Of a stretch of 64,000 nt of DNA, positions 41,726-52,755 are shown one piece after another. Origin of the DNA: Frankiales bacterium. Its GTDB lineage: Bacteria; Actinomycetota; Actinomycetes; S36-B12; CAIYMF01. A program made the position numbers and the translations under genes. The stretch is from assembly GCA_016125335.1 (NCBI GenBank), contig WGLY01000008.1:36600-100599 (forward strand), in the 5' to 3' direction. Positions within the stretch are counted from its first letter, which is position 1. Each line of letters opens with the position of its first letter. The notes beneath the pieces are model-generated. The model was not told where the DNA came from and searched no databases. It saw only the letters and a list, made by a program, of their open reading frames with translations.

Positions 41726-43525
41726 TCAGCCCAGGCCGAGCTCGGCCTCGAAGCTGCCGTCCTCGAGCCGGGTCTTCATGGCCATGAGGAAGCGGGCGGC
41801 GTCGGCGCCGTCGACGAGGCGGTGGTCGTAGGAGAGCGCGAGGTAGACCATCGAGCGCACGGCGATCGAGTCCGAGCCGGTCTCGTCGGTGACCACCACC
41901 GGCCGCTTCACGACCGCGCCGGTGCCGAGGATGGCGACCTGCGGCTGGTTGATGATCGGCGTGTCGAACAGCGCGCCGCGGCTGCCGGTGTTGGTGAGCG
42001 TGAACGTGCCGCCGGACAGCTCGTCGGGGCTCACCTTGTTGGTGCGGGTGCGCTCGGCGAGGTCGGCGATCTTGCGCGCGATGCCGCCGATGTTGAGGTC
42101 GCCGGCGTCGCGGATCACCGGCACGAGCAGGCCGCGCTCGGTGTCCACGGCGATGCCGAGGTGCTCGCCGTCGTGGTAGGTCACCGTGCCGGCGTCCATG
42201 TCGATCGAGGCGTTGAGCTGCGGGAACTGCTTGAGCGCCTCGACGGCGGCCTTGGCGAAGAACGGCAGGAACGACAGCTTGACGCCCTCGGTGGCCTCGA
42301 ACTGGCCCTTCGCGCGGGAGCGCAGCACCGAGATGCGCGTGACGTCGACCTCGACCACGGTCGTGAGTTGGGCCGAGGTCTGCAGCGACTCGACCATGCG
42401 CTCGGCGATCACCCTGCGCAGCCGGCTCATCTTCTCGGTGCGCCCGCGCAGGGGCGACGCCGAGGCCGCGGGTGCGGACGGCGCGGCAGGAGCGGCGGCG
42501 GCCGGGGCGCTGGGCGCCGCCGCCTCGCGGGCGCGCGCCGCCGCCTCGAGGACGTCGGACTTGCGGATCCGGCCGCCCACGCCGGTGCCGGTGACGGTGG
42601 CGAGGTCGACGCCGTTGTCGGCTGCGAGCTTGCGAACCAGCGGCGTCACGTACGCGTCCGACGGCGCCGCGCTGCCGCTCGCCGCCGGAGCGGGGGCGGC
42701 CGGAGCCGGGGCAGCGGGAGCCTGGGCGGCGGGCGCGGGAGCCGGGGGAGCGGCGGGGGCGGGCGCCGGTGCCGCGGGTGCGGCGGGAGCAGGCGCGGGG
42801 GCTGCGGGAGCCGGCGCGGGAGCCGCGGCCGCCGGGGCGGGAGCGGCCGGGGCGGGGGCAGGGGCGGCGCCGGCGGCGCCGATGACGCCGAGCTGCGCGC
42901 CGACCTCGACGGTGGCGTCCTCGGGCACGGTGATCTCGAGCAGCACGCCGGCGACGGGTGCCGGCAGCTCGGTGTCGACCTTGTCGGTGGAGATCTCCAG
43001 CAGCGGCTCGTCGGCCGCCACGGTGTCGCCCACCTGCTTGAGCCAGCGCGTGACGGTGCCCTCGGTGACGCTCTCGCCGAGCGCCGGGAGCACGACCGGG
43101 GTGCCGGTGCCGGCACCGGACGTGCCGGGCTCGGGGGCGGCGGGCGCGGCCGGAGCGGCGGGCGGAGCCGCCGGCGCGGGGTCCGCCGCGGCGGGAGCGG
43201 GGGCGGGAGGGGCGGGAGCGGCTGGGGCGGGCGCGGCCTCGGCGGCGGGGGCCGCGGGCGCGGCCGGAGCGGCGCCGCCTGCCTCGTCCGCCGAACCGAT
43301 CACGCACAGCTCGCCGCCGACCGGCACGACGTCGTCCTCAGCCACGGTGATCGAGAGCAGCACCCCGGCCGACGGCGCGGGGATCTCGGTGTCGACCTTG
43401 TCGGTGGAGACCTCGAGCAGCGGCTCGTCCACCGCCACCGTGTCGCCGACCTGCTTGAGCCACCGGGTGACCGTGCCCTCGGTGACGCTCTCGCCGAGCT
43501 GGGGCATCGTGACGGAGACCGACAT
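41726..43525 (-). CDS. sucB: Dihydrolipoamide acyltransferase (2-oxoglutarate dehydrogenase E2)
   Basis: 599 residues. Two nearly identical lipoyl domains ([20 protein letters not shown]; lipoyl-Lys in STDKVDTE, Lys43 and a second copy) are separated by Ala/Pro-rich swinging linkers. A peripheral-subunit-binding domain ([32 protein letters not shown]) and the acyltransferase core ([20 protein letters not shown] ... [20 protein letters not shown] with catalytic His/Asp) follow. In actinobacteria this E2 serves pyruvate and 2-oxoglutarate complexes. ATG 43525 is used. The preceding lpdA supplies E3, and lipB/lipA nearby supply the cofactor. Confidence 0.95.
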   Translation of the reverse strand: MSVSVTMPQLGESVTEGTVTRWLKQVGDTVAVDEPLLEVSTDKVDTEIPAPSAGVLLSITVAEDDVVPVGGELCVIGSADEAGGAAPAAPAAPAAEAAPAPAAPAPPAPAPAAADPAPAAPPAAPAAPAAPEPGTSGAGTGTPVVLPALGESVTEGTVTRWLKQVGDTVAADEPLLEISTDKVDTELPAPVAGVLLEITVPEDATVEVGAQLGVIGAAGAAPAPAPAAPAPAAAAPAPAPAAPAPAPAAPAAPAPAPAAPPAPAPAAQAPAAPAPAAPAPAASGSAAPSDAYVTPLVRKLAADNGVDLATVTGTGVGGRIRKSDVLEAAARAREAAAPSAPAAAAPAAPSAPAASASPLRGRTEKMSRLRRVIAERMVESLQTSAQLTTVVEVDVTRISVLRSRAKGQFEATEGVKLSFLPFFAKAAVEALKQFPQLNASIDMDAGTVTYHDGEHLGIAVDTERGLLVPVIRDAGDLNIGGIARKIADLAERTRTNKVSPDELSGGTFTLTNTGSRGALFDTPIINQPQVAILGTGAVVKRPVVVTDETGSDSIAVRSMVYLALSYDHRLVDGADAARFLMAMKTRLEDGSFEAELGLG

Positions 43526-43644
43526 GGCCTGGGTGACTCCTTCGGATCGTCGTGCTGCGGAGATCGGGGCTGCGGCGCGGGTCCCATCCTCGCGCCGCGG
43601 GCCGCGGCCCGCCGCCCGGTTGGGCGGGTCGGGCCCCGGTGCGG

Positions 43645-45024
43645 TCAGGAGTGGGAGTGCAGCGGCTTGCCGGCCAGCGCCAGGAAGGCCTCGCCGAACG
43701 CCTCGTTCTGGGTGGGGTGCGCGTGCACCAGGCTCGCGACGTCCTCGGGGTAGGCCTCCCAGTTGACGACGAGCTGGCCCTCGCCGATCAGCTCGCCCAC
43801 GCGGGCACCCACCATGTGGACGCCGACGACGGGACCCTCCTTGTGGCGCACGAGCTTGACGAAGCCGGCGGTGCCGAGGATCTGGGACTTGCCGTTGCCG
43901 CCGAGGTTGTACTCGTAGGTCTCGACCGCGTCGGCGCCGTACTTCTCGACCGCCTGCGCCTGGGTGAGGCCCACCGAGGCGACCTCGGGGTCGCAGTAGG
44001 TCACCCGCGGGATGCCCGCCTCGTCGATGACGTGCGGCGCGAGGCCGGCGACCTCCTCGGCCACGAAGATCCCCTGCTGGAAGCCGCGGTGGGCCAGCTG
44101 GAGGCCGGGCACGATGTCGCCGACGGCGTAGACGCCGTGCACGTTGGTGCGCAGGCGCTCGTCGGTGAGCACGAAGCCACGGTCCATCGCGACGCCCACC
44201 TCCTCGTAGCCCATGCCCGACGCGCTGGGCCCGCGGCCGACCGCCACCATGAGGTAGTCGGCCTCGAGGGTGGTGCCGTTCTCCAGCGACACCACGACGC
44301 CGCTGTCGGTCTGCTTCACGCCGGCGAACCGGGCGCCCACGTGCGAGGTGATGCCCCGCTTGCGGAACGCGCGCTCGAGCGCCTTCGAGCAGGCCTCGTC
44401 CTCGTTGGGCACCAGCCGGGGCAGCGCCTCGACGATGGTCACCTCGGCGCCGAAGGAGCGCCACACGCTGGCGAACTCCACGCCGATGACGCCCCCGCCG
44501 AGCACCACGACGCTCGACGGGACGTGGTCGAGGTTGAGGGCCTCGTAGGAGGTGATGACCCGCCCGCCGATCTCGAGGCCGGGAAGGGTGCGGGCGTAGG
44601 AGCCGGTGGCGAGCACCACCGCACGGGTGGCGGTGTAGGTGGTGCCCTCGACGTCGACCGTGGTGGGCGAGGTGAGCCGCCCGGCCCCGGCCACCACCGT
44701 GATGCCGCGCGACTTCACCAGGCCCTGGAGGCCCTTGTAGAGCCGCGCGACGACGCCCTCGCGGTACGTCGTCACCTGCGGGACGTCGATGCCCTCGAGC
44801 GTGGCCCGGACGCCGAACTGCTCGCTCTCGCGGGCGGCGTCGGCCACCTCGGCGGCGTGCAGCAGCGCCTTGGTGGGGATGCAGCCGTAGTGCAGGCAGG
44901 TGCCGCCGACCTTGTCCTTCTCGATCAGGGCCACCGACAGGCCGAGCTGGGCGCCGCGCAGGGCCGCGGCGTAGCCGCCGCTGCCGCCGCCGAGGATGAC
45001 GAGGTCGAACTGGGTCCCGGACAC
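43645..45024 (-). CDS. lpdA: Dihydrolipoyl dehydrogenase (E3)
   Basis: 459 residues. FAD motif [20 protein letters not shown], redox disulfide Cys43/Cys48 ([15 protein letters not shown]), NAD motif [23 protein letters not shown] site [11 protein letters not shown] and C-terminal catalytic [12 protein letters not shown]. Reoxidises dihydrolipoyl groups of the E2 enzymes and of glycine-cleavage H protein. Start GTG 45024 has AGGAG 5-6 nt upstream. It is 119 nt before sucB and on the same strand, so probably one operon. Confidence 0.97.
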   Translation of the reverse strand: MSGTQFDLVILGGGSGGYAAALRGAQLGLSVALIEKDKVGGTCLHYGCIPTKALLHAAEVADAARESEQFGVRATLEGIDVPQVTTYREGVVARLYKGLQGLVKSRGITVVAGAGRLTSPTTVDVEGTTYTATRAVVLATGSYARTLPGLEIGGRVITSYEALNLDHVPSSVVVLGGGVIGVEFASVWRSFGAEVTIVEALPRLVPNEDEACSKALERAFRKRGITSHVGARFAGVKQTDSGVVVSLENGTTLEADYLMVAVGRGPSASGMGYEEVGVAMDRGFVLTDERLRTNVHGVYAVGDIVPGLQLAHRGFQQGIFVAEEVAGLAPHVIDEAGIPRVTYCDPEVASVGLTQAQAVEKYGADAVETYEYNLGGNGKSQILGTAGFVKLVRHKEGPVVGVHMVGARVGELIGEGQLVVNWEAYPEDVASLVHAHPTQNEAFGEAFLALAGKPLHSHS

Positions 45025-45174
45025 GGGCGCTCCTCGTGGGTGCGTGTGGTCGGACGGCGCCGCGGCACGGCCGGCGGCACGCACGCCCCGTGGTCGGGAC
45101 GCGGCGTCCATCCTTCCACCACCGCGCGCCGGGCGTGACCACGGGTGAGCACGCCGGCTGCGCCCGCCGCGAAC

Positions 45175-45190
45175 GCCCGCGCGCGCGGGC
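45175..45190. terminator. Self-complementary GC stretch after pepA
   Basis: GCCCGCGCGCGCGGGC, a perfect 16-nt palindrome 5 nt beyond the pepA stop. A possible compact terminator, though GC content makes chance plausible. Confidence 0.3.
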
Positions 45191-45195
45191 CGGGC

Positions 45196-46716
45196 TCAGA
45201 CCTCGCCGGCGGCGAGCTCCTCGGCCAGGCGCACGAGGGTGCGCACGGCGACGCCGGTGGCCCCGCGCGGGGTGTAGGCGTGGGCCGAGAGCGAGTTGTA
45301 CGACGGCCCGGCGATGTCGAGGTGGGCCCAGCGCTGGCCCTCCTTGACGAACTCGCGGAGGAAGATCGAGGCCGAGAGCATGCCGCCGTGGCTGCGGCCC
45401 ACGAGCCCGATGTTGGTGAGGTCGGCCACCAGGCTGTCGAAGTTGGAGCGCAGCTCCTCCGGCTGCGGCATCGGCCACATGGTCTCGCCGACGCGCTTGC
45501 CCGCCTCGTGGATCGCGGTGCGCAGCGCCTCGTCGTTGGACATGACGCCGGTGGTGCGCAGGCCCAGCGCGATCACCTGCGCGCCGGTGAGGGTGGCGAT
45601 GTCGACGAGCACGTCGGGCTTGGGGGAGTCCTCCTGGGCGCGGGCCAGGCCGTCGGCCAGCACGAGGCGGCCCTCGGCGTCGGTGTCGAGCACCTCGACC
45701 GTGGTGCCGTTGCGCGTGGTGAGGACGTCGCCGGGCTTCTGCGCCGAGCCGCTCGGCATGTTCTCGGCCAGGCAGAGGTAGCTGGTGAGCGCGACCGGGA
45801 CGCCGAGCCGGGCCGCGGCCACGATCGTGCCCAGGGCGGCGGCGGCGCCGCCCATGTCGCCCTTCATCTCGTGCATGTTCAGCGACGGCTTGATCGAGAT
45901 GCCGCCGGTGTCGAAGGTGATGCCCTTGCCCACCAGCGCCAGGTGGCGCTCGGCGTTCTCGGGCCGGTAGGCCAGCCGCACCAGGCGCGGCGGGTTGACC
46001 GAGCCGCGGCCGACGCCGAGGTGGCCGCCGTAGCCGCCCTCGGCGAGCGCGACCTCGTCGAGCACCTCGATCTCGATGGGCAGGCCCGCGGCCGCCTCGA
46101 TCGCCCGCTCGGCGAAGGCGGCCGGGGTGAGGTCGGCCGACGGGGTGTTGACCAGGTCGCGGGCCAGCGTGACGCCGCCGGCCACCGCCCGGGCGTGGTT
46201 GGCGGCGGCGACCGTCGCGGCGTCCTTGGCGTCGGGCACCACGAGGGTGACGCGGTCGGCGGGGGACTTGTGGGCGGCCTTGCTCGTGGTGCGGTAGGTG
46301 TCGAAGGAGTAGGCGCCGAGCAGCGCGCCCTCGGCGACGGCGGCGACCGCCTCCTCGGTGTCGGCGGGCAGCGCGACGGCGACGCGGCGGCGGCCGGCGA
46401 GCGAGCGCAGCGCGCTGCCCGCGCCGCGGCGCAGGGCCTCGTGGTCGTAGGGGCCGGCGCCGAGGCCGACGGCGAGCACCACCGGCGCAGTGACGATGCC
46501 GGTGCCCGGCACCGTGACGACGTCGCCCGGCTTGCCGGTCGCGTCGAGGGCCGCGAGCGACTCCTCGAGCTTGCGGCGGGCGGCGGCGCGCAGGCCCGTG
46601 GCGGGCCCGACGAGCACCGCGCCCTTGCGCCGGCCTCCGGCCGGGGCGGTCGCCACCACGAGGGCGTCGGCGGACAGGGTCGCGATGTCGGCCGACGAGA
46701 GGGCCAGGGTGGTCAC
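45196..46716 (-). CDS. pepA: Leucyl aminopeptidase (M17)
   Basis: 506 residues. N-terminal macro-like domain, then the two-metal catalytic domain: [18 protein letters not shown] (metal Lys and Asp), [20 protein letters not shown] and the signature [16 protein letters not shown] (usual NTDAEGRL, here DTDAEGRL). Removes N-terminal residues from peptides in the cytosol; hexameric in relatives. Start GTG 46716 has SD AGGAG 6 nt upstream. A TAGGTT box on the minus strand near 46750 is its likely -10. Divergent from gcvT. Confidence 0.95.
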   Translation of the reverse strand: MTTLALSSADIATLSADALVVATAPAGGRRKGAVLVGPATGLRAAARRKLEESLAALDATGKPGDVVTVPGTGIVTAPVVLAVGLGAGPYDHEALRRGAGSALRSLAGRRRVAVALPADTEEAVAAVAEGALLGAYSFDTYRTTSKAAHKSPADRVTLVVPDAKDAATVAAANHARAVAGGVTLARDLVNTPSADLTPAAFAERAIEAAAGLPIEIEVLDEVALAEGGYGGHLGVGRGSVNPPRLVRLAYRPENAERHLALVGKGITFDTGGISIKPSLNMHEMKGDMGGAAAALGTIVAAARLGVPVALTSYLCLAENMPSGSAQKPGDVLTTRNGTTVEVLDTDAEGRLVLADGLARAQEDSPKPDVLVDIATLTGAQVIALGLRTTGVMSNDEALRTAIHEAGKRVGETMWPMPQPEELRSNFDSLVADLTNIGLVGRSHGGMLSASIFLREFVKEGQRWAHLDIAGPSYNSLSAHAYTPRGATGVAVRTLVRLAEELAAGEV

Positions 46717-46847
46717 GGTGTCTCCTCTGCACGAGAGCTGGTGCGAGCAACCTAGCGCCCGCGGGGCCGCGGGGCCCGCCGCGAGGTGCTCACGGATCGT
46801 GCCCGCCCGGCGCCCGCACCGGCGCCGTGGCCGCTAGGTTGGCGCGC

Positions 46848-47957
46848 ATGAGCGACCCGTCGCCGCAGCTGTCCCCCCTCCACACCCGGCACGAGGCCCT
46901 GGGCGCCAAGCTCGGCGACTTCGGCGGCTGGTCGATGCCGCTCGAGTACGCCGGGGGCGGCGTCGTCGCCGAGCACACCGCCGTGCGCGAGCGGGTCGGC
47001 GTCTTCGACGTCTCCCACCTCGGCAAGGCGTCGGTCACCGGCCCGGGCGCCGCGGCCTTCCTGGACTCGGTGCTCACCAACTCCCTCGACCGGATCGCGC
47101 CGGGCAAGGCGCAGTACACGATGCTGTGCGCCGAGACCGGCGGGGTCGTCGACGACCTCATCGCCTACCTGCGCGGCCCGGACGACGTCTTCCTCGTGCC
47201 CAACGCCGCCAACACCGCCGAGGTGGTGCGGGTGCTGCGCTCGGCCGCGCACGAGGGCCTGCGCGTGGTGGACCGCCATCGCGAGCACGCGGTGCTCGCG
47301 GTGCAGGGGCCGCAGTCGCGCGCCCTGCTCGACGCGCTGGGCCTCCCGTCGGACATGGAGTACATGGCCTTCGCGGACGCCGACCTCGACGGCGGCCCGG
47401 TCGTGGTGTGCCGCACCGGCTACACGGGCGAGCACGGCTACGAGCTCGTCGTGCCGTGGGACGACGCCGGCCACGTGTGGGACGAGCTGCTGCGCCGGGG
47501 CGCCCAGTTCGGCGTCCTGCCCTGCGGGCTCGGCGCGCGCGACACGCTGCGCACGGAGATGGGCTACCCGCTGCACGGGCAGGACCTCTCCCTCGACATC
47601 ACCCCCGTGCAGGCGCGCGCCGGCTGGGCGGTCGGCTGGAAGAAGCCGGCGTTCCACGGCCGCGAGGCCCTGCTCGCGGAGAAGGAGCGCGGCCCGTCGC
47701 GGCGCAGCGTGGGTCTGGTGTCGCTCGAGCGCGCGATCCCGCGCCCGCACATGCCGGTGTCCTCGACCGAGGGCGCGCCGCTCGGCGAGATCACCAGCGG
47801 CACCTTCTCGCCCACCCTCAAGGTGGGCATCGCGCTCGCGCTGCTCTCCACCTCGGCGGGGCTCGCCGACGGCGACGAGGTGCTCGTCGACGTGCGCGGG
47901 CGGCCGGCGCGCTTCGCGGTCACCACGCCGCCGTTCGTCGACCGCTCCACGCGCTGA
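46848..47957 (+). CDS. gcvT: Glycine cleavage system T protein (aminomethyltransferase)
   Basis: 369 residues. Transfers the aminomethyl carbon from H protein to tetrahydrofolate. Signatures: [76 protein letters not shown] and [23 protein letters not shown] 46848 (MSDPSPQL) has no SD but TAGGTT ends 7 nt before it, so the transcript is leaderless; the upstream in-frame start would lie before that promoter. gcvH and gcvP are not in the window; LpdA is the shared L protein. Confidence 0.95.
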   Translation: MSDPSPQLSPLHTRHEALGAKLGDFGGWSMPLEYAGGGVVAEHTAVRERVGVFDVSHLGKASVTGPGAAAFLDSVLTNSLDRIAPGKAQYTMLCAETGGVVDDLIAYLRGPDDVFLVPNAANTAEVVRVLRSAAHEGLRVVDRHREHAVLAVQGPQSRALLDALGLPSDMEYMAFADADLDGGPVVVCRTGYTGEHGYELVVPWDDAGHVWDELLRRGAQFGVLPCGLGARDTLRTEMGYPLHGQDLSLDITPVQARAGWAVGWKKPAFHGREALLAEKERGPSRRSVGLVSLERAIPRPHMPVSSTEGAPLGEITSGTFSPTLKVGIALALLSTSAGLADGDEVLVDVRGRPARFAVTTPPFVDRSTR

Positions 47958-47962
47958 CGGCG

Positions 47963-47985
47963 CGCGGACGCGCCGCGCGTCCGCG
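47963..47985. terminator. Hairpin after gcvT
   Basis: CGCGGACGCGC / GCGCGTCCGCG, perfect 11-bp arms around a single nucleotide, 6 nt beyond the gcvT stop. The loop would open by a few pairs in practice. No T-run. Confidence 0.55.
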
Positions 47986-48054
47986 ATCTCGCCGGGCCGA
48001 GCCGGCTCAGGGACGCGTCGTCCGGGTCCCGGGTGCGGTGTCCCGGGAGCGGCG

Positions 48055-48369
48055 TCAGGGGGCGGCGGGGGCGTGCACCGGCACCGGGTCGGCGCCCGCG
48101 GCGGCCGAGTCGTGCCAGGCGATCGACGCGAAGCAGCCGAGCGAGATGAGCAGCCCCGCGAACAGCGCGACCCACGCGGCGCGCATCTGACGGCGCTCGC
48201 GCCGCTGCCCCCGGGCCCGGTCCTGGGCGAGGGCCGCGGCGGTGGCCTCGTCGGCCGCGGTGAGCGCGGCGAGCTCGGCGTCGAGGTCGAGCAGGTCGGT
48301 CTGCCCCGTGGTCACCGCGGGGGCGGTGGGGTCGGTCGGGTCGGTCGTCGTGGCGTCGCTCGCAGTCAT
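48055..48369 (-). CDS. Small single-span hypothetical protein
   Basis: 104 residues. A Thr/Asp/Ala-rich N-terminus, a charged helix (DEATAAALAQDRARGQRRER), one membrane span (AAWVALFAGLLISLGCFASIA) and a short outer tail (VPVHAPAAP). No family recognised. ATG 48369; SD is weak (GGCTGTCCTC upstream gives none). Orientation inside-out by the positive-inside rule. Convergent with gcvT. Confidence 0.6.
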   Translation of the reverse strand: MTASDATTTDPTDPTAPAVTTGQTDLLDLDAELAALTAADEATAAALAQDRARGQRRERRQMRAAWVALFAGLLISLGCFASIAWHDSAAAGADPVPVHAPAAP

Positions 48370-48489
48370 GAGGACAGCCTCACCTGGCCGCGGGAGTGCT
48401 CCGGCCGGCGGAGCATGTGATCTCGTTCACGAACAGCCCGCGGAGGGCGTGACGTTCGCCACGTCGCGAGGGGGAACGCTGGCCCGGGG

Positions 48490-49305
48490 TCAGCCGGCGG
48501 CGGCCAGCGCGAGCGCGACGGCCACGAGGGCGGCCGTCGTCGCGGTCTCGACGACAGCGCCGAGCACGTCGCCGGTGACGCCGCCCAGCCGCCGCAGGCA
48601 GGTGCGCAGCACCACGAGCCCGGCCGCCACGCCCACGGCGAGCGCCGCCGGCGCGGCCACCGCGCCCGCGGGCCCGGCCACGCCGGCGCCGAGCAGGCCC
48701 GCGCCGACGAGGCAGACCAGGGCCAGGGCACCGGCCGCGCCTCGGCCCACCGATCCGGCCACGGCCGCCCCGAGCCCGTCCGGCCGAGCCGCGGCCACCC
48801 CGCGCACGCAGCACCACGTGGCCGCCAGCCGGCCGGTGGCGCAGGCCAGCACGAGCGCGCCGGTGCCGGCCCCGGCTCCCCACGCGACCGCCAGCGCGCT
48901 CGCCTGGAGCAGGAGCGCGAGCACCACCGCGGCCACGCCGAACGCCCCCACGTCCGGGGCGCGCATCACGTCGAGCCGGCGCGCGCGCACGTCGGCGTCG
49001 ATCCCCTTGACGCCGAGGCCGTCCGCGGTGTCGGCCAGCCCGTCGAGGTGCAGGCCGCGGGTGAGCAGCGCGAGCGCGCCCACCGCCAGCGCGGCGAGCA
49101 GGAGGTCGGCCGAGGGCGTGGTGCGCCGGTCCGGCGCGGCCAGGCCGACGAGGTCCGGCAGGGCGCAGGCCAGCAGCGCCAGCACGACGCCGACCGCGGG
49201 CGCGAGGAGCAGGGCCCGGCCGGCGGTGCGCGGCGTGACCGCCCTCGGGGGCGGGACGCGCACCGCGGTGAGCGTGCCGAGCGCGAGGCGCAGCGCGTCG
49301 GGCAT
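48490..49305 (-). CDS. cobS: Adenosylcobinamide-GDP ribazoletransferase (cobalamin synthase)
   Basis: 271 residues, about six to seven spans. Joins adenosylcobinamide-GDP and alpha-ribazole (or its phosphate) to finish cobalamin. Family motifs: RGLHLDGLADTADGLGVKG with the Asp-rich active site, RRLDVMRAPDVGAFGVAAVV, GRLAATWCCVRGVAAAR and LGGVTGDVLGAVVETATTAA. ATG 49305 shares its first base with the cobT TGA. Last gene of the riboswitch-led B12 operon. Confidence 0.95.
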   Translation of the reverse strand: MPDALRLALGTLTAVRVPPPRAVTPRTAGRALLLAPAVGVVLALLACALPDLVGLAAPDRRTTPSADLLLAALAVGALALLTRGLHLDGLADTADGLGVKGIDADVRARRLDVMRAPDVGAFGVAAVVLALLLQASALAVAWGAGAGTGALVLACATGRLAATWCCVRGVAAARPDGLGAAVAGSVGRGAAGALALVCLVGAGLLGAGVAGPAGAVAAPAALAVGVAAGLVVLRTCLRRLGGVTGDVLGAVVETATTAALVAVALALAAAG

Positions 49306-50393
49306 CAGGCCTCGCGGTCCGAGACCCCGGCCTCGTCGAAGGTGGCCATCTCGCGCAGCGTCGCGCCCGCCGCGGCGAGCACCGGCAGGGCCACCAGGGC
49401 GCCGGTGCCCTCGCCGAGGCGCAGCGAGAAGTCCACGACCGGCTCGAGCGCCAGCCGCTCGAGCGCCGCCCGGGCCGCCGGCTCGGTGGACCGGTGCCCG
49501 GCCGCCCACCAGTCGCGGCACCGGAACGCGACCCGGTGCGCCACGAGCGCGGCGGCGAGGGAGACGACGCCGTCGAGCAGCACCGGCGTGCGCCGGGCCG
49601 CCGCGCCGAGCAGGAAGCCGGTCATCGCGGCGACGTCCGCGCCACCCACCGCGGCGAGCAGGGCGACCGGGTCGCCCTTGAGCGGCCGGCCCCGGCGCAT
49701 CGCGTCGCGGACCGCGGCGGTCTTGCGCATCCACGTGTCGTCGTCGATCCCGGTGCCGCGGCCCACGACCCGGGCCGGCTCCACGGCGTCGAGCAGGCCG
49801 ACGAGCACCGCGGCCGGGGTCGTGTTGCCGATGCCCATGTCGCCCGGGATGAGGAGGTCGGCGCCGGCGTCGACCTCCTCGTCGGCGATGGCGAGGCCGG
49901 CCAGCAGCGCCTGCTCGCACTCCTCGAGGGTGAGCGCGTCCTCGCGGTCGATCGAGCCGGACGACCGCCGGACCTTGTGGCGCACGACGTCCTCGGGGAC
50001 GCTCGCGCCGAGCGCGGCGTAGTCGGCGTCGACGCTCATGTCGACCACGCGCACGCTCGCGCCCGTCTGCCGCGCGAGCACGTTCACCGCCGCGCCGCCG
50101 GCGAGGAAGTTGAGCACCATCTGCGCCGTCACCTCCGGCGGGTAGGCGCTCGTGCCCGCGGTGCGCGCCACGCCGTGGTCGCCGGCGAAGACCACCACGC
50201 GCACCCGCTCGAGCCGGCGCGGCGGGCACGTGCCCTGCACCGAGCACAGCCACGCCGAGAGCTCCTCGAGCCGGCCGAGCGACCCCGCAGGCTTGGTGAG
50301 CCGGGCCTGGCGCGCGAGCGCGGCGTCGCGGGCCGCGGCGTCGGGCAGGCCCACCCGCTCGGCGAGGGCGGCGAGGTCGAGGGAGGGGGTCAC
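49305..50393 (-). CDS. cobT: Nicotinate-nucleotide-dimethylbenzimidazole phosphoribosyltransferase
   Basis: 362 residues. Makes alpha-ribazole-5'-phosphate from dimethylbenzimidazole and nicotinate mononucleotide. Signatures: [80 protein letters not shown] and [19 protein letters not shown]. The catalytic Glu lies in the C-terminal [20 protein letters not shown] 50393 overlaps the cobU-fusion stop by 4 bp. Cytosolic. Confidence 0.96.
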   Translation of the reverse strand: MTPSLDLAALAERVGLPDAAARDAALARQARLTKPAGSLGRLEELSAWLCSVQGTCPPRRLERVRVVVFAGDHGVARTAGTSAYPPEVTAQMVLNFLAGGAAVNVLARQTGASVRVVDMSVDADYAALGASVPEDVVRHKVRRSSGSIDREDALTLEECEQALLAGLAIADEEVDAGADLLIPGDMGIGNTTPAAVLVGLLDAVEPARVVGRGTGIDDDTWMRKTAAVRDAMRRGRPLKGDPVALLAAVGGADVAAMTGFLLGAAARRTPVLLDGVVSLAAALVAHRVAFRCRDWWAAGHRSTEPAARAALERLALEPVVDFSLRLGEGTGALVALPVLAAAGATLREMATFDEAGVSDREA

Positions 50394-51853
50394 GGCTGCT
50401 CCGGGTCGGGGGCGGGCAGGGGCGGGGCGGCTGACGGCGGTGCCGGGGCGGCCGCCACGAGGGGGAGCACCCGCCCGGCCACGACGAGGTCGACCTCGTC
50501 GCACACGGCGGACACCCGCGCGTTGAGCGTCCCGAGCAGGTCACGGTAGAGCCTGCCGGACGCGTGCGCCGGGACCACGCCGCTGCCCACCTCGTTGCTC
50601 ACCAGCACCACGTGCGCGGCGGTGGCCGCGACCGCGTCGACGAGGTCGTCGACGCCGCGCTGCGCCCCGGCCAGCGCCTCGGCGTACGCCGGCGTGCCGG
50701 GCTCGGCGTCCCACACGCGGGCCCGGTCGAGGACGCCGGCCAGCCACAGCGCGAGGCAGTCGACCAGCACCGGCGCGCCGCGCGGCGCCCCGCGCAGGAC
50801 CGCGGCCACGTCGCCGGTCTCGACGGTGGTCCACGACAACGGCCGGCGCGCGCGGTGCACGGCCACCCGGGCCCGCCACTCCGGGTCGTCCTCGCGGTCG
50901 GCGCCCGTGGCGACGTAGGTGACGTCCGCGCGGTCGAGCAGGCGGCGCTCGGCCTCGGCGGACTTGCCCGAGCGCGCCCCGCCCACGAGCAGCGTGCGCC
51001 GGGCCGCGGGCTGCGGCGCAGGGGCGGCACCGGCCACGACCACCTCGCCGTCGCGGCCGGCCCGGGCACCCCAGGCGGCCAGCACGCGGTCGAGCTCGGG
51101 ACCCGGGGGGTTGTGGTGGCCGAGGTGCACGGCCAGGACCGTCGTCGCACCGGTGACCGCGCCCGCCTCGCGCAGCCTCCGCAGCTGCACCGGGAAGGTG
51201 GCGAGGTCGAGGTGCCCGGTCCCGTGGTCGTGCCGGTGGCCGAAGGTCTCCTCCAGCAGCACCACGTCGTACGCCGCGCCCCGCACGGACGCGAGCGTGG
51301 CCTCGGGCAGCGGGCCGGTGTCCCACGCGCACAGCACGCGCCGGCCCTCGGGCGAGGTGACGTCGTGCAGCACGGCGTCGGCGGTGAGGCCGTCGCGGCC
51401 CACGTCGTGAGCGGCCGCGTGCACGCGCAGCCGCCAGCCGGGCAGCCCGTGCTCGCCGAGGTCGACGTCGTCGCCCGCCGCCACGACGTGCAGGCGCACC
51501 GGGTCGTGCGGCCCCACCCACGGGCGGCAGGCCTCGATCGCCGACGCCGGCCCCAGCACGTGCAGCGGGCCCGCGCCCAGGGCCCACGAGCGCGAGAGCA
51601 GCGCGCCCGGCGCGAGGTGGTCGTGGTGGGCGTGGGTGAGCAGCAGGACGCGGACCCCCGTGAGGTCGGCGCCGCAGCGGACGGCACCGCGCTCGGTGTC
51701 CGGGCCGCAGTCGACGAGCACGACGTCGTCGAGCAGCGCCGAGGTGGTGCCGCGCACGTCCCCGCCGGCCCGCGCCGCGGCGCACGACGCGCAGGAGCAC
51801 CAGGCGTTGGGCCAGCCGTCGGCCGACCCGGTCCCGAGCAGCCGCACGCGCAT
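50390..51853 (-). CDS. Metallo-beta-lactamase domain fused to CobU
   Basis: 487 residues, two enzymes in one chain. Residues 1-255: metallo-beta-lactamase fold of PhnP/RNase Z type, with a Cys cluster (Cys19, 21, 24 in AWCSCASC), metal motif HAHHDH (74-79), later AAHDVG, AWDTG and VHLGHHN ligands. Residues 285-487: adenosylcobinamide kinase/guanylyltransferase with P-loop GGARSGKS (291-298), [20 protein letters not shown] (His-containing site HRARRP), and [20 protein letters not shown]. The CobU part phosphorylates and guanylylates cobinamide. The role of the first domain is unknown; no CobC phosphatase is in the operon. ATG 51851-51853 overlaps the S-component stop. Confidence 0.9.
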   Translation of the reverse strand: MRVRLLGTGSADGWPNAWCSCASCAAARAGGDVRGTTSALLDDVVLVDCGPDTERGAVRCGADLTGVRVLLLTHAHHDHLAPGALLSRSWALGAGPLHVLGPASAIEACRPWVGPHDPVRLHVVAAGDDVDLGEHGLPGWRLRVHAAAHDVGRDGLTADAVLHDVTSPEGRRVLCAWDTGPLPEATLASVRGAAYDVVLLEETFGHRHDHGTGHLDLATFPVQLRRLREAGAVTGATTVLAVHLGHHNPPGPELDRVLAAWGARAGRDGEVVVAGAAPAPQPAARRTLLVGGARSGKSAEAERRLLDRADVTYVATGADREDDPEWRARVAVHRARRPLSWTTVETGDVAAVLRGAPRGAPVLVDCLALWLAGVLDRARVWDAEPGTPAYAEALAGAQRGVDDLVDAVAATAAHVVLVSNEVGSGVVPAHASGRLYRDLLGTLNARVSAVCDEVDLVVAGRVLPLVAAAPAPPSAAPPLPAPDPEQP

Positions 51854-52755
51854 CAGCGGTCGCCGGGGTCGAACACCACGGGGACGGCGAACGCGGCACG
51901 GCGCGAGGCCCGGCGCAGCGCCAGCAGCACGGCCCGCCCGGCCACCAGCACCAGCGCCACGGTGAGGGCCGCGCGGGGCAGGTCGAACCCGAGCGAGGTG
52001 GTGAGGTCGAACAGCAGCCAGTGGCGCAGGTTCTCGGCCAGCGGCGCGCCGGGCACGTAGGACATCGACGGCGGGAACCCGCCGTCGGAGGTGAGGAACG
52101 GCCAGAACCACAGGTTGAGCAGGAACCCGTAGGCGACGGCGGCCACCGCGGAGTACGCCGCGAGCAGTCCGATCTCGCGCCGGCCCCCGGCCCGGGGCAG
52201 CAGCCCCGCGCCCAGCCCCACCCAGGCGGCCCCGAGCATCTGGAACGGCAGCCAGGGCCCCACGCCGCCGGTGACGAGGGCGGAGGCGAACATGCCGATC
52301 GCGCCGAGGCAGAAGCCGAAGCCGGGGCCCAGCGCGCGGCCGCCCAGCACCACGACCACCCACATCGGCTCGAAGCCCGCGTGGCCCGAGCCGAACGGCC
52401 GCAGCGCCGCGGCCACGGCGGAGAGCACGCCCAGCAGCGCCACGCCCTTGGCGTCCAGGCCTCCGTCGGCGACGTCCGCGAGCAGCACCGCGATCACGAG
52501 CGGGACCACGAGCGCGAACAGCCACGGGGCGTCGGCGGAGTGGGCGACGACGACCGAGCCGGACGACGCGAGCAGCGGCCAGCCGAAGGCGACGACCCCC
52601 ACGAGGGAGACCGCGACGAGGATCGCCGTCGTGCGCGGGCCCAGGCGCACGGCGCGGCGGCGGTCCGCCCGGCCGTCGCGGTCCGATCCGGGCGCCGAGA
52701 GCGGGGCGGTCGTCGGGCCGGGGTCGACGGCGCGCGGGCCGGTGGTCGCGGTCAC
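51853..52755 (-). CDS. ECF transporter S component (probable B12 type)
   Basis: 300 residues, about seven spans after a 45-residue cytoplasmic leader. Segments include AILVAVSLVGVVAFGWPLLA, GVALLGVLSAVAAALRPFGS, MWVVVVLGGRALGPGFGFCL and FLLNLWFWPFLT. The Gly-rich mid-section resembles ECF substrate-binding subunits of the cobalamin type found with SCO2322-family genes. It should capture B12 or cobinamide and dock to the T/A module encoded just upstream. GTG 52755 overlaps the ATPase stop by 4 bp. Specificity is inferred from the riboswitch and cobSTU neighbours. Confidence 0.82.
   Translation of the reverse strand: MTATTGPRAVDPGPTTAPLSAPGSDRDGRADRRRAVRLGPRTTAILVAVSLVGVVAFGWPLLASSGSVVVAHSADAPWLFALVVPLVIAVLLADVADGGLDAKGVALLGVLSAVAAALRPFGSGHAGFEPMWVVVVLGGRALGPGFGFCLGAIGMFASALVTGGVGPWLPFQMLGAAWVGLGAGLLPRAGGRREIGLLAAYSAVAAVAYGFLLNLWFWPFLTSDGGFPPSMSYVPGAPLAENLRHWLLFDLTTSLGFDLPRAALTVALVLVAGRAVLLALRRASRRAAFAVPVVFDPGDR

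Noticed and set aside
40346..43753. Plus-strand open frame of about 1135 codons opposite the epimerase and sucB.
   Set aside because: Composition is Gly/Arg/Val-rich without motifs; it is the antisense of well-supported genes in very GC-rich DNA.
41726..46750. Minus-strand open frame of about 1670 codons running through sucB, lpdA and pepA.
   Set aside because: Only the part from 43525 down is SucB. The rest is a stop-free shadow opposite or out of frame with LpdA and PepA, both of which have intact motifs.
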